A stretch of 7,241 bases of DNA from Actinomycetota bacterium (GTDB lineage: Bacteria > Actinomycetota > Actinomycetes > Nanopelagicales > Nanopelagicaceae): contig RFSC01000038.1 in the NCBI GenBank assembly GCA_009924185.1, positions 1-7,241 of the forward strand. Reading direction: 5' to 3'. The notes below the pieces were generated by a model. It did not search any database, was not told where the DNA came from, and saw only the letters and a list, made by a program, of their open reading frames with translations. Made by a program: the position numbers and the translations under genes. Of this stretch, positions 1 to 5,794 are shown in pieces; position 1 is the first letter of the stretch; the number at the start of each line of letters is the position of its first letter.

Positions 1-792
1 CCAGGATTTGGTGATCGCCGCAAAGCGATGTTGCAGGACATTGCCATCTTGACCGGTGGAACTGTTATCTCCGAAGAGGTTGGCCTAAAGCTTGATGCAG
101 CAACAGTTGATCTTCTAGGCAGAGCCCGCAAGGTGGTAATCACAAAGGATGAAACCACAATCGTTGAAGGCGCTGGCGATGATGAAATGATCAAGGGCCG
201 CGTCAATCAGATTCGTGCAGAGATTGAGAAGACCGACTCTGATTACGATCGCGAGAAGCTACAAGAGCGTCTTGCCAAGCTTGCTGGTGGCGTTGCAGTT
301 ATCAAAGCTGGCGCTGCTACTGAAGTTGAGCTTAAAGAGCGTAAGCACCGTATCGAAGATGCGGTTCGTAACGCGAAGGCCGCAGTAGAAGAAGGAATTG
401 TTTCCGGTGGTGGCGTTGCACTACTTCAGGCATCAAAGAAAGCATTTGAGAAGTTGAAGCTTTCTGGTGATGAAGCAACTGGCGCAAAGATTGTTGAGTT
501 TGCTGTCGAAGCACCTTTGAAGCAGATTGCAATCAACGCTGGACTTGAGGGTGGAGTTATCGTTGAAAAGGTACGTCACCTCGAAGCTGGCCATGGCCTA
601 AATGCTGCAACAGGTGAGTATGTAGACATGATCAAATCTGGCATCATCGATCCAGCCAAGGTCACACGCTCTGCACTACAAAATGCTGCTTCAATTGCAG
701 CGTTATTCCTCACCACTGAGGCGGTAATTGCTGATAAGCCAGAACCAAAGCCTGCGATGCCAGCGGCACCAGGTGGAGATATGGATTTCTAA
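1..792 (+). CDS. groEL: Chaperonin GroEL (Hsp60), C-terminal half; 5' end outside the window
   Basis: ATP-driven protein-folding chaperonin of the cytoplasm that forms double seven-membered rings with GroES. The frame is open from base 1 and begins PGFGDRRKAMLQD, which aligns without gaps to E. coli GroEL from about Pro279. The window therefore holds the end of the apical domain, the returning intermediate domain and the C-terminal equatorial domain. The catalytic aspartate equivalent to E. coli Asp398 is present in RIEDAVRNA (window codon 120), followed by the nucleotide-binding SGGGVALL segment and the conserved DPAKVTRSALQNAASIA stretch. The tail is a short Pro/Ala-rich run ending GGDMDF, like the housekeeping GroEL2 of actinobacteria rather than the His-rich GroEL1. 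The promoter and any CIRCE or HAIR heat-shock operator lie upstream, outside the window. DUF3027 starts 17 bases after the stop, and a terminator-like hairpin follows at 849-887. Identity is certain; which paralogue it is remains an inference. Confidence 0.98.
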   Translation, partial: PGFGDRRKAMLQDIAILTGGTVISEEVGLKLDAATVDLLGRARKVVITKDETTIVEGAGDDEMIKGRVNQIRAEIEKTDSDYDREKLQERLAKLAGGVAVIKAGAATEVELKERKHRIEDAVRNAKAAVEEGIVSGGGVALLQASKKAFEKLKLSGDEATGAKIVEFAVEAPLKQIAINAGLEGGVIVEKVRHLEAGHGLNAATGEYVDMIKSGIIDPAKVTRSALQNAASIAALFLTTEAVIADKPEPKPAMPAAPGGDMDF

Positions 793-809
793 AGCAGTAG
801 ACTTCTTCT

Positions 810-1521
810 ATGTCTCGCGCGACCAAGAAGAGTTCAGGTAATTCAAATAAAGTCGGCGGCGTTGATCCATTCGACGCCGCCGATTTTGCGCGCGCAGCGG
901 CTTTAGAAGATGCCAAAAATGAAAAGTATGTTGGAGCATTAATCTCAATTGATTCTGATGATGATCATGTTGCAACATATTTGTTTGAAGCATTTCTACC
1001 TGGCTATGTTGGCTGGCGATGGGCGGTCACAGTTGCCAAGGTTGATGCCGACAGCGTTGCAACAATTTGCGATGTAGTTCTTTTGCCGGGCAGTGAAGCT
1101 TTACTTGCTCCAGATTGGATTCCTTACAGCAGCCGCATTACCGCTGAGGATGTTGGAGTTGGCACCATCGTTCCAACTGCTCCTGATGATCCACGTTTGG
1201 TTCCTACAAATAATGTTTTGCCATCTGATGAAGAATTAGATTTACATGAATTGTTTGAACTAGGCGCCGGACGGGTGCGAGTTCTTTCTATCGAAGGTCG
1301 CGATCAAGCCGCAAAACGTTGGATTGAAGGGGATCGTGGACCTAACGCTCCGATTGCTCAATACGCTCCCAAGAACTGCGGCAGCTGTGGCTTTTTATCT
1401 TCCAATCGCAGGCTCATTCCGCCAAGCCTTTGGCGTTTGCGCAAACGCAATCTCTCCTGAAGATGCCCGGGTAGTCTCGGTAAATCATGGATGCGGCGCG
1501 CATTCAGAGGCGATAAACTAA
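810..1521 (+). CDS. DUF3027 family protein, split by a +1 frameshift near its C-terminus
   Basis: Actinobacterial protein of unknown function (DUF3027). The first frame runs from ATG 810 to TGA 1458-1460 (216 codons). It carries family hallmarks: GYVGWRWAVTVAK (65-77), DVVLLPGSEALLAPDWIP (88-105), DDPRLVP (126-132), LGAGRVRVLSIEGRDQAAKRW (from 151) and CGSCGF (190-195). After CGSCGF the expected ending, YLPIAGSFRQAFGVCAN followed by VSVNHGCGAHSE, lies in the +1 frame and stops at TAA 1519-1521. Skipping one T of the T5 run at 1392-1396 restores a 236-residue protein with Cys190, Cys193, Cys210 and Cys228, a plausible zinc ribbon. Unshifted, the last 21 residues are unrelated sequence rich in Arg and Ser. 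ATG 810 is the only usable start, since no in-frame start codon follows before the conserved part. It has no clear Shine-Dalgarno sequence. A sequencing or assembly error is the likeliest cause; a real mutation is possible. The family call is from recognition of motifs. Confidence 0.85.
849..887 (+). terminator. Terminator-like hairpin inside the 5' coding region of DUF3027
   Basis: A perfect 10-bp inverted repeat, TCGGCGGCGT (853-862) and ACGCCGCCGA (874-883), extends inward by three pairs including a U-G wobble, leaving a 5-base loop TCCAT. It extends outward by one G-U pair and three A-U pairs into the TTTT at 884-887. It lies about 60 bases after the groEL stop, in GC-rich codons that stand out from the surrounding sequence. 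The shape fits a rho-independent terminator for groEL placed inside the next gene, or an attenuator of DUF3027. The U-run is short and is followed by GCGCGC, so efficiency is uncertain. Confidence 0.55.
1392..1396 (+). other. T5 run: frameshift point in DUF3027
   Basis: The codons read GGC TTT TTA TCT in the upstream frame. With four T instead of five they would read GGC TTT TAT CTT, giving CGF-YLPIAG, which continues the conserved family ending without loss or gain of residues. The disruption is therefore exactly one extra T. UUU-U would allow P-site tRNA-Phe to re-pair one base forward, but no stop or rare-codon stall is evident beside it. Confidence 0.8.
1433..1448. repeat. Perfect 16-bp palindrome in the DUF3027 3' end
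   Basis: GCGTTTGCGCAAACGC equals its own reverse complement over all 16 bases, with no spacer. It sits over the codons of the conserved FGVCANA segment, so amino-acid constraint may explain part of it. It lies about 150 bases upstream of the cold-shock gene start, so it could be an operator, but nothing else supports this. Confidence 0.6.
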
Positions 1522-1584
1522 CCCTCTGTCCGCAAACCGCGGCGCACACGACACCGAAACCTTGCAAAAAGGATTTAACTATCT

Positions 1585-1590
1585 AGGAGG
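1585..1590 (+). promoter_or_regulatory. Strong ribosome binding site of the cold-shock gene
   Basis: AGGAGG lies 8 bases before ATG 1599. It is the only near-perfect Shine-Dalgarno sequence correctly placed before a start in this window, which suggests the cold-shock protein is translated at a high rate and fixes its start codon. No convincing promoter was seen in the 77-base gap after DUF3027, so the gene may be read from a promoter inside or upstream of DUF3027. Confidence 0.85.
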
Positions 1591-1598
1591 AACCCGTC

Positions 1599-1979
1599 AT
1601 GCCAGTCGGACGCGTTAAATGGTTTAGCCTCGAAAAAGGTTTTGGATTTATCTCTTCAGATGAGGGCGAAGATGTTTATCTAGCAGCATCTGCTTTGCCA
1701 GAAGGTGTCACCACAGTAAAGCCTGGCACCAAGCTTGAGTTTGGCGTTGCTGAAGGACGTAAAGGTCCACAAGCGCTTTCCGTTCGCATCATTGATGCAC
1801 CTCCATCACTTGCCAACTCCAAGGCCGGAGCCGAGGATCTTGCGGTGATTATTGAAGAGTCAATCAAGATGTTGGATCGTGTTGGTAACGGTCTGCGTCA
1901 TGGACGTTTTCCAAATGAGGCTGAAGCGGCACGTGTTGCAAAGGTCTTGCGTGGAATTGCTCAGGAAATCGAAGGTTAA
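1599..1979 (+). CDS. Cold-shock-domain protein with C-terminal extension (actinobacterial CspB type)
   Basis: Cytoplasmic single-stranded nucleic-acid-binding protein, 126 residues against about 67 for a minimal Csp. Residues 1 to about 65 form the cold-shock OB fold: VKWF (6-9), RNP1 KGFGFI (13-18) and RNP2 VYLAASAL (26-33). Aligned without gaps to a canonical Csp, Trp8, Phe15 and Phe17 are kept, but the RNP2 His29 and Phe30 positions are both Ala, so the binding face is reduced. Residues from about 66 to 126 are a charged, probably helical extension (EDLAVIIEESIKMLDRVG, then RHGRFPNEAEAARVAKVLRG) also found in longer actinobacterial homologues such as the mycobacterial protein of about 135 residues. 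Such proteins may act as RNA chaperones or regulators rather than simple cold-shock proteins. The AGGAGG site supports the start. DUF3027 precedes it on the same strand; its TAA directly touches the stop codon of the convergent DUF2530 gene. Confidence 0.93.
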   Translation: MPVGRVKWFSLEKGFGFISSDEGEDVYLAASALPEGVTTVKPGTKLEFGVAEGRKGPQALSVRIIDAPPSLANSKAGAEDLAVIIEESIKMLDRVGNGLRHGRFPNEAEAARVAKVLRGIAQEIEG

Positions 1980-2168
1980 TTACCGCTCTTCGCGTTTTGC
2001 TCTGCGCTTTGTATATTGAATTCCAATAAAGCCCAGAACAATTCCTAGTACGCAGGTCAGGATTATCTTGGCTACTGCATTAACGATGATTGCAAAAATC
2101 AAAGCAATCGTCCAAAGAACGATACCTGCGATGATTACCGGAACCGCGCTGCGCATATCAGGAAGCAT
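1980..2168 (-). CDS. DUF2530-like small membrane protein with two transmembrane segments
   Basis: Small inner-membrane protein of unknown function. Seen directly: two hydrophobic stretches, VPVIIAGIVLWTIALIFAII and IILTCVLGIVLGFIGIQY, followed by a highly basic tail KRRAKREER that should stay cytoplasmic. The pattern of a GxxLW motif in the first segment and TCxxGxxLGxxG in the second resembles DUF2530, an actinobacterial family. The start is uncertain. The open frame begins at ATG 2201 (73 residues), but that start lies 19 bases inside the MFS gene on the other strand. ATG 2168 (62 residues, beginning MLPDMRSAVP) and ATG 2156 (58 residues) are more likely. A minus-strand TAGTAT box at 2172-2167 would favour 2156. 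It faces away from the MFS gene and converges on the cold-shock gene with no bases between the stops. Confidence 0.75.
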   Translation of the reverse strand: MLPDMRSAVPVIIAGIVLWTIALIFAIIVNAVAKIILTCVLGIVLGFIGIQYTKRRAKREER

Positions 2169-2172
2169 ACTA
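2167..2172 (-). promoter_or_regulatory. Possible -10 box for the DUF2530 gene
   Basis: On the minus strand the sequence reads TAGTAT, a TANNNT match, 10 bases before ATG 2156 and overlapping ATG 2168. It shares two bases with the plus-strand TAGAAT box of the MFS gene. No -35 element was recognised. The call depends on which DUF2530 start is used. Confidence 0.3.
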
Positions 2173-2176
2173 GAAT
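2171..2176 (+). promoter_or_regulatory. -10 box of the MFS gene, leaderless arrangement
   Basis: TAGAAT matches the TANNNT consensus and is followed by six bases and then ATG 2183. Transcription would begin at or next to the A of the start codon, giving a leaderless mRNA. This fits the lack of any Shine-Dalgarno sequence. No -35 element is evident at 16-18 bases upstream. Confidence 0.5.
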
Positions 2177-2182
2177 TACCCA

Positions 2183-3436
2183 ATGGGAACATTGCGATCA
2201 TTTAAACATCGCAACTTCCGAATCCTTTTCTCAGCAAACTTCATCTCCAACATCGGCACCTGGGCTCAAGGTGTGGCGCAGGCTTGGCTGATTCTCGAGC
2301 TCACCAACAGCGGTTCTTATCTTGGCATCGTCACCGCCCTGCAATTTGCTCCTGTTCTTTTCTTCAGCATCTCTGGCGGAAAAATCGCTGACAAGTTCAA
2401 CAAGAGAAAAGTGTTGATGCTGACCAACTTAACTGGTGGCCTATCAGCTCTTTCAGTTGGAGTTCTGGTTTTAACTGACAATATTGAAATCTGGCATGTG
2501 ATGTTTTTTGCCTTTACCTTGGGGCTGGGTAACGCCATTGATGCACCGGTACGTCAAAGTTTCAACATCGAGGTGGTCGGCAAGGAGGATCTGCCAAATG
2601 CAGTGGGGTTGAACTCCGCTAATTTCAACACCGGCCGACTCTTAGGTCCTGGTTTATCAGGGTTATTGATCGCAGCGTATGGCACCGGAGTTTCCTTTAT
2701 TTTGAACGGCATCTCATATCTAATTGTGATCATTGCCTTGTTAAACATCCGCGAATCTGAACTGTTTATTGAAAAACGTACCTCTACCTCTACAAAGGTG
2801 CGAGAGGCGCTGCGTTATGTTGCAGCGCGTCCCGATATCTTGGCGGTAATGATTACCGTCTTTTTTGCCACCAGCTTTGGACTTAACTTCAACATATTTA
2901 ACACAATGATGGCTACTGAGGTGTTTGATAAAGGTGCTGCCGAATATGGTGCCTTAGGCAGCATTTTGGCTATCGGCTCTCTATCAGGTGCGATTATTTC
3001 TGCAAGATTAGAGAAGAAGCGTGGTCCAAGATTTGTTATGAAGGGCTCGATGATTTTCAGTGGGTTGCTTGTGTTGGGAGCTTTTGCACCCACATACCTA
3101 ATCTTTGCCATTTTCTTGCCGGTTATTGGCTGTGTAGCGTTATTGACCTTTATCGGCGCAAACACGATGGTGCAGATGCGCACCGATACTCAAATCCGTG
3201 GTCGGGTAATGGGAATTTATCTGACCGTGTTTCTTGGTGGAACACCGATTGTTTCACCATTTATTGGCTGGATGACAGAAGTAATTGGCACGAGACCAAC
3301 AATTGCTATCTGTGGCTCAATCTCATTACTAGCTGCGCTAATTACCTACAGCCAGTTTCGCGACAAGGGTGATGCGCCAGCTAGTGTTGCTGTGGAAGAT
3401 GTCCTAGAGCCCACTTACGAGGACAAAAAAGACTAA
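2183..3436 (+). CDS. MFS exporter, EntS-like (MFS_3 / DHA3 type)
   Basis: Twelve-segment inner-membrane transporter of 417 residues, probably a proton-driven exporter; substrate unknown. Seen directly: a basic N-terminus (MGTLRSFKHRNFR) before the first membrane segment, motif A as GGKIADKFNKRK (65-76) between segments 2 and 3, and the block DAPVRQSFNIEVVGKEDLPN followed by AVGLNSANFNTGRLLGPGLSG (120-160) that typifies MFS_3 proteins such as enterobactin exporter EntS and macrolide-efflux relatives. The second half carries the matching RGRVMGIY (339-346) and an APTYL-type loop. A hydrophilic acidic tail (EDVLEPTYEDKKD) ends the protein. It is divergent from DUF2530, separated by 14 bases if that gene starts at 2168, and converges on the second MFS gene. 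The start has no Shine-Dalgarno sequence and a TAGAAT box six bases upstream. The family is clear; siderophore or drug export is only a guess. Confidence 0.92.
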   Translation: MGTLRSFKHRNFRILFSANFISNIGTWAQGVAQAWLILELTNSGSYLGIVTALQFAPVLFFSISGGKIADKFNKRKVLMLTNLTGGLSALSVGVLVLTDNIEIWHVMFFAFTLGLGNAIDAPVRQSFNIEVVGKEDLPNAVGLNSANFNTGRLLGPGLSGLLIAAYGTGVSFILNGISYLIVIIALLNIRESELFIEKRTSTSTKVREALRYVAARPDILAVMITVFFATSFGLNFNIFNTMMATEVFDKGAAEYGALGSILAIGSLSGAIISARLEKKRGPRFVMKGSMIFSGLLVLGAFAPTYLIFAIFLPVIGCVALLTFIGANTMVQMRTDTQIRGRVMGIYLTVFLGGTPIVSPFIGWMTEVIGTRPTIAICGSISLLAALITYSQFRDKGDAPASVAVEDVLEPTYEDKKD

Positions 3437-3484
3437 GCTGAAAAGAATTGCCAGAGTAACGATTCTGCGGGTTTTGTAGTTCAT

Positions 3485-4651
3485 TTATGCAGCCGCCTTT
3501 TTAGAGTGAGTTTGTGAAGGTACCAATGCAACAATAATAAAGGCCAATCCAACTAAAACTGGCACCAGTAGAAATCCACTGACGATGCCAAATTCATCAG
3601 CGAGAAACCCTAGAAATAGCGGGGAGAGTCCAATCGCGATTCCAGCGCTGTAGCTGGATTTACCCATCGCTAAATCAGGTTTATCGGGGGCAAAGGAAAG
3701 TAATCGCAGAGAGGTCAGCGCAAACTGCATCGAAGTTCCGAGGCCAACTACAAATAAGGCAATAAATGAGGTAACTGGAATCTCTGATGTCCAAAACACC
3801 ATGAAGCTAAATCCCTGCAGGGCGATGATTAATTTCAGACGACTATCAATCCCAAGATCTGGGAATACATAGGTGCCAAACCATCTGCCAATCATCATCC
3901 CCAATGGAAGGGCCAATACCAGCGTTGTTGAGGTTGCGGCTGACAAACCGGTTTTCTCGCGAAGTAGAGCTGCACCCCAAAATGCAATTGCAAACTCTGC
4001 TGCGATTGTGAACAACAATCCGGTCCAGCTCAACCAATACTTTATTGAAAGTGAGCCTTTTTGTTTTCCATCCTCATCGGGAATATGCTCGGGGTTGTGT
4101 TGTCTACCCAGTAGCAGATAAAGAATTATGGCAAAAGGTAGCGAGAGCAATAACCCTAACCGCCAACTAAATTGAGTGCCGGCAATCATGCCAACAATAA
4201 AGTTTCCAATTAAGACAAAGAATGAGTTAACGCCATTTGCTTGGGAAACAGCACGGGCAGAATTCCCCTTGTAATGTGCTGATAAATAAGTGAAGGAGTT
4301 ATTCACCGTCATCGACAAGCCAACTCCAGCAATCAATATTGCGGTGATGGTTTGCCAGGCATCGGGCAGGATGATGAAAGCTAATGCTCCGATGTTAAAT
4401 ATCGCTAAGCCCAGCCAAATGCTGCGATAACGTCCAAATTTATGAACAACCGAGGAGTTGAGATAACCCGCAATAATCGAGGCAACACCAAGTGCTGTTC
4501 CGTGAAGTCCAGCCACTGCGGCGGATACACCTTGATCAGCGCGCAACAGAGGTAGCGCAGGACCAAAGCCCCCCATGAAGATGCCAAAAACTCCGGTTTG
4601 TAGGGCGAGTAACCAGAAAACCTGATCCCGCTGATATTTGGTTGTGCTCAA
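3485..4651 (-). CDS. MFS transporter, substrate unknown, downstream of serC
   Basis: Inner-membrane transporter of 388 residues with about twelve hydrophobic segments in two halves, separated by a polar loop near GRQHNPEHIPDEDGKQKGS. It is not closely similar to the MFS gene at 2183-3436. The first segment, FWLLALQTGVFGIFMGGFGPALPLL, is MFS_1-like. The motif A region reads GYLNSSVVHKFGRYRS (62-77), where the usual aspartate position seems to be His70, while GR is kept. The start is TTG (4651-4649), supported by its position just before the first membrane segment, by the 9-base gap to the serC stop, and by the lack of another suitable start before residue 26. The Shine-Dalgarno sequence is weak. 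Co-transcription with pdxH and serC is likely. A role with serine, phosphorylated intermediates or vitamin B6 is conceivable from position alone; sequence gives no substrate. The tail is basic (SKKAAA). Confidence 0.9.
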   Translation of the reverse strand: MSTTKYQRDQVFWLLALQTGVFGIFMGGFGPALPLLRADQGVSAAVAGLHGTALGVASIIAGYLNSSVVHKFGRYRSIWLGLAIFNIGALAFIILPDAWQTITAILIAGVGLSMTVNNSFTYLSAHYKGNSARAVSQANGVNSFFVLIGNFIVGMIAGTQFSWRLGLLLSLPFAIILYLLLGRQHNPEHIPDEDGKQKGSLSIKYWLSWTGLLFTIAAEFAIAFWGAALLREKTGLSAATSTTLVLALPLGMMIGRWFGTYVFPDLGIDSRLKLIIALQGFSFMVFWTSEIPVTSFIALFVVGLGTSMQFALTSLRLLSFAPDKPDLAMGKSSYSAGIAIGLSPLFLGFLADEFGIVSGFLLVPVLVGLAFIIVALVPSQTHSKKAAA

Positions 4652-4660
4652 GAGCTCTAT

Positions 4661-5782
4661 TTACTTCTTTAGATTTTCCACAACAAAATCGATGCATTTT
4701 GTTAATGCTTCGACATCGCTGGGGTCAATAGCTGGAAACATTCCAATGCGGAGCTGGTTCTTGCCAAGCTTGCGATATGGCTCAGTGTCTACGATGCCAT
4801 TGGCGCGAAGCACCTTTGCGATTTCTAGTGCATCAATGCCATCTTCGAAATTGATTGTGGCAACTACATTGGAGCGCATCGCTGAATCTGTAACGAATGG
4901 TGTTGTGTAAGAAGTTTTCTCAGCCCATCCATAAATGATTTCTGCTGACTTTTTTGAGCGGCCTGCTGCAAAACTCATGCCGCCATTGGAGTTCATCCAT
5001 TCGATTTGATCTGCTAGCAACATCAATGTTGCAACCGCGGGAGTGTTATAGGTTTGATCCAAACGAGAGTTTTCAATTGCAATACTTAAATCAAAAAAGG
5101 CCGGAACCCAGCGACCACTTTCCTTAATCTTGGCTACCCGTGCTATTGCAGCTGGACTCATTAATGAGATCCACAATCCTCCATCCGAGGCAAAGGATTT
5201 TTGAGGTGCAAAGTAATAAGCATCAAACTCTTTGGCGCTGACCTCTAATCCCCCTGCAGCGCTGGTTGCATCAACTAAAACCAAAGCGCCATCAGTGCCC
5301 GCTGGTCGCTTGATAGGCATCGCAACGCCGGTTGAGGTTTCATTGTGGGTTAAGGCATAAACATCGACGCCGGCTTCGGCAACAGCAACTGGATGAGAAC
5401 CCGGCTCCGCTTTAATGACAGATGGTTCATCAAGAAATGGCGCCTCTTTTGCAGCAGATGCAAACTTAGAGGAGAACTCTCCGAAACTTAGGTGTTGTGA
5501 CTTCTTTTCAATTAAACCGAAGGTTGCAATATCCCAAAACGCGGTTGAACCGCCATTTCCCAGCACAACCTCATAACCTTCTGGCAGATCAAATAGAGAG
5601 GTAAGTCCGGTGCGTACTCGACCAACAACATTCTTCACCGCTTTTTGACGATGTGAGGTACCAAGAATTGAGGATCCGGAGTTAGCCAAGGCCTGAAGAG
5701 CTTCTGGGCGGATCTTTGATGGTCCACAACCAAATCGACCATCGCGCGGCTTTAAATTATCGGGAATTTTGATATCGCTCAT
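4661..5782 (-). CDS. serC: Phosphoserine aminotransferase, mycobacterial-type SerC
   Basis: Cytoplasmic PLP enzyme that converts 3-phosphohydroxypyruvate and glutamate to 3-phosphoserine and 2-oxoglutarate, the second step of serine synthesis. It has 373 residues, close to the length of the mycobacterial enzyme. Seen: the N-terminal FGCGPSKIRPEAL with GTSHRQKAVK (41-50) for substrate phosphate and carboxylate contacts, LGNGGSTAFWD (74-84) for PLP phosphate, Asp171 in VDATSAAGG for the pyridine nitrogen, and Lys195 in FAPQKSFASDGG as the Schiff-base lysine. The C-terminal small domain ends normally (RIGMFPAIDPSDVEAL). The ATG start has no clear Shine-Dalgarno sequence and lies 12 bases after pdxH, so coupling to upstream translation is likely. 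Upstream PdxH supplies its cofactor. In organisms with the DXP-dependent B6 route SerC also acts in PLP synthesis; actinobacteria usually use PdxST, so that role is not assumed here. Confidence 0.97.
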   Translation of the reverse strand: MSDIKIPDNLKPRDGRFGCGPSKIRPEALQALANSGSSILGTSHRQKAVKNVVGRVRTGLTSLFDLPEGYEVVLGNGGSTAFWDIATFGLIEKKSQHLSFGEFSSKFASAAKEAPFLDEPSVIKAEPGSHPVAVAEAGVDVYALTHNETSTGVAMPIKRPAGTDGALVLVDATSAAGGLEVSAKEFDAYYFAPQKSFASDGGLWISLMSPAAIARVAKIKESGRWVPAFFDLSIAIENSRLDQTYNTPAVATLMLLADQIEWMNSNGGMSFAAGRSKKSAEIIYGWAEKTSYTTPFVTDSAMRSNVVATINFEDGIDALEIAKVLRANGIVDTEPYRKLGKNQLRIGMFPAIDPSDVEALTKCIDFVVENLKK

Positions 5783-5794
5783 GATGCGCTAAGC

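Noticed and set aside
1392..1396. Programmed +1 frameshift in DUF3027
   Set aside because: UUU-U could slip, but there is no stop or clear stimulator beside it, and a single-base error in a T-run explains it more simply.
1522..1598. Promoter for the cold-shock gene in the gap after DUF3027
   Set aside because: TTGCAA at 1562 and TATCTA at 1580 are only 12 bases apart, and the latter runs into the ribosome binding site; no correctly spaced pair was found.
2169..2201. ATG 2201 as the DUF2530 start
   Set aside because: It would place the start inside the divergent MFS gene, with no well-spaced ribosome binding site; a later start is more likely, though the longer form cannot be excluded.
2781..2792. 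Tandem CCTCTA repeat
   Set aside because: Only two copies, inside the MFS coding region (TSTST residues); no sign of a functional repeat.
2815..3183. Minus-strand open frame of 122 codons
   Set aside because: It lies antisense within the well-supported MFS gene, shows no recognisable family and has the composition expected of a mirrored membrane-protein gene.
3437..3484. Possible bidirectional terminator between the convergent MFS genes
   Set aside because: Only 4-5 bp stems (CAGA/TCTG, AGAAT/ATTCT) with long loops are found; the GGGTTTTG run alone is not enough.
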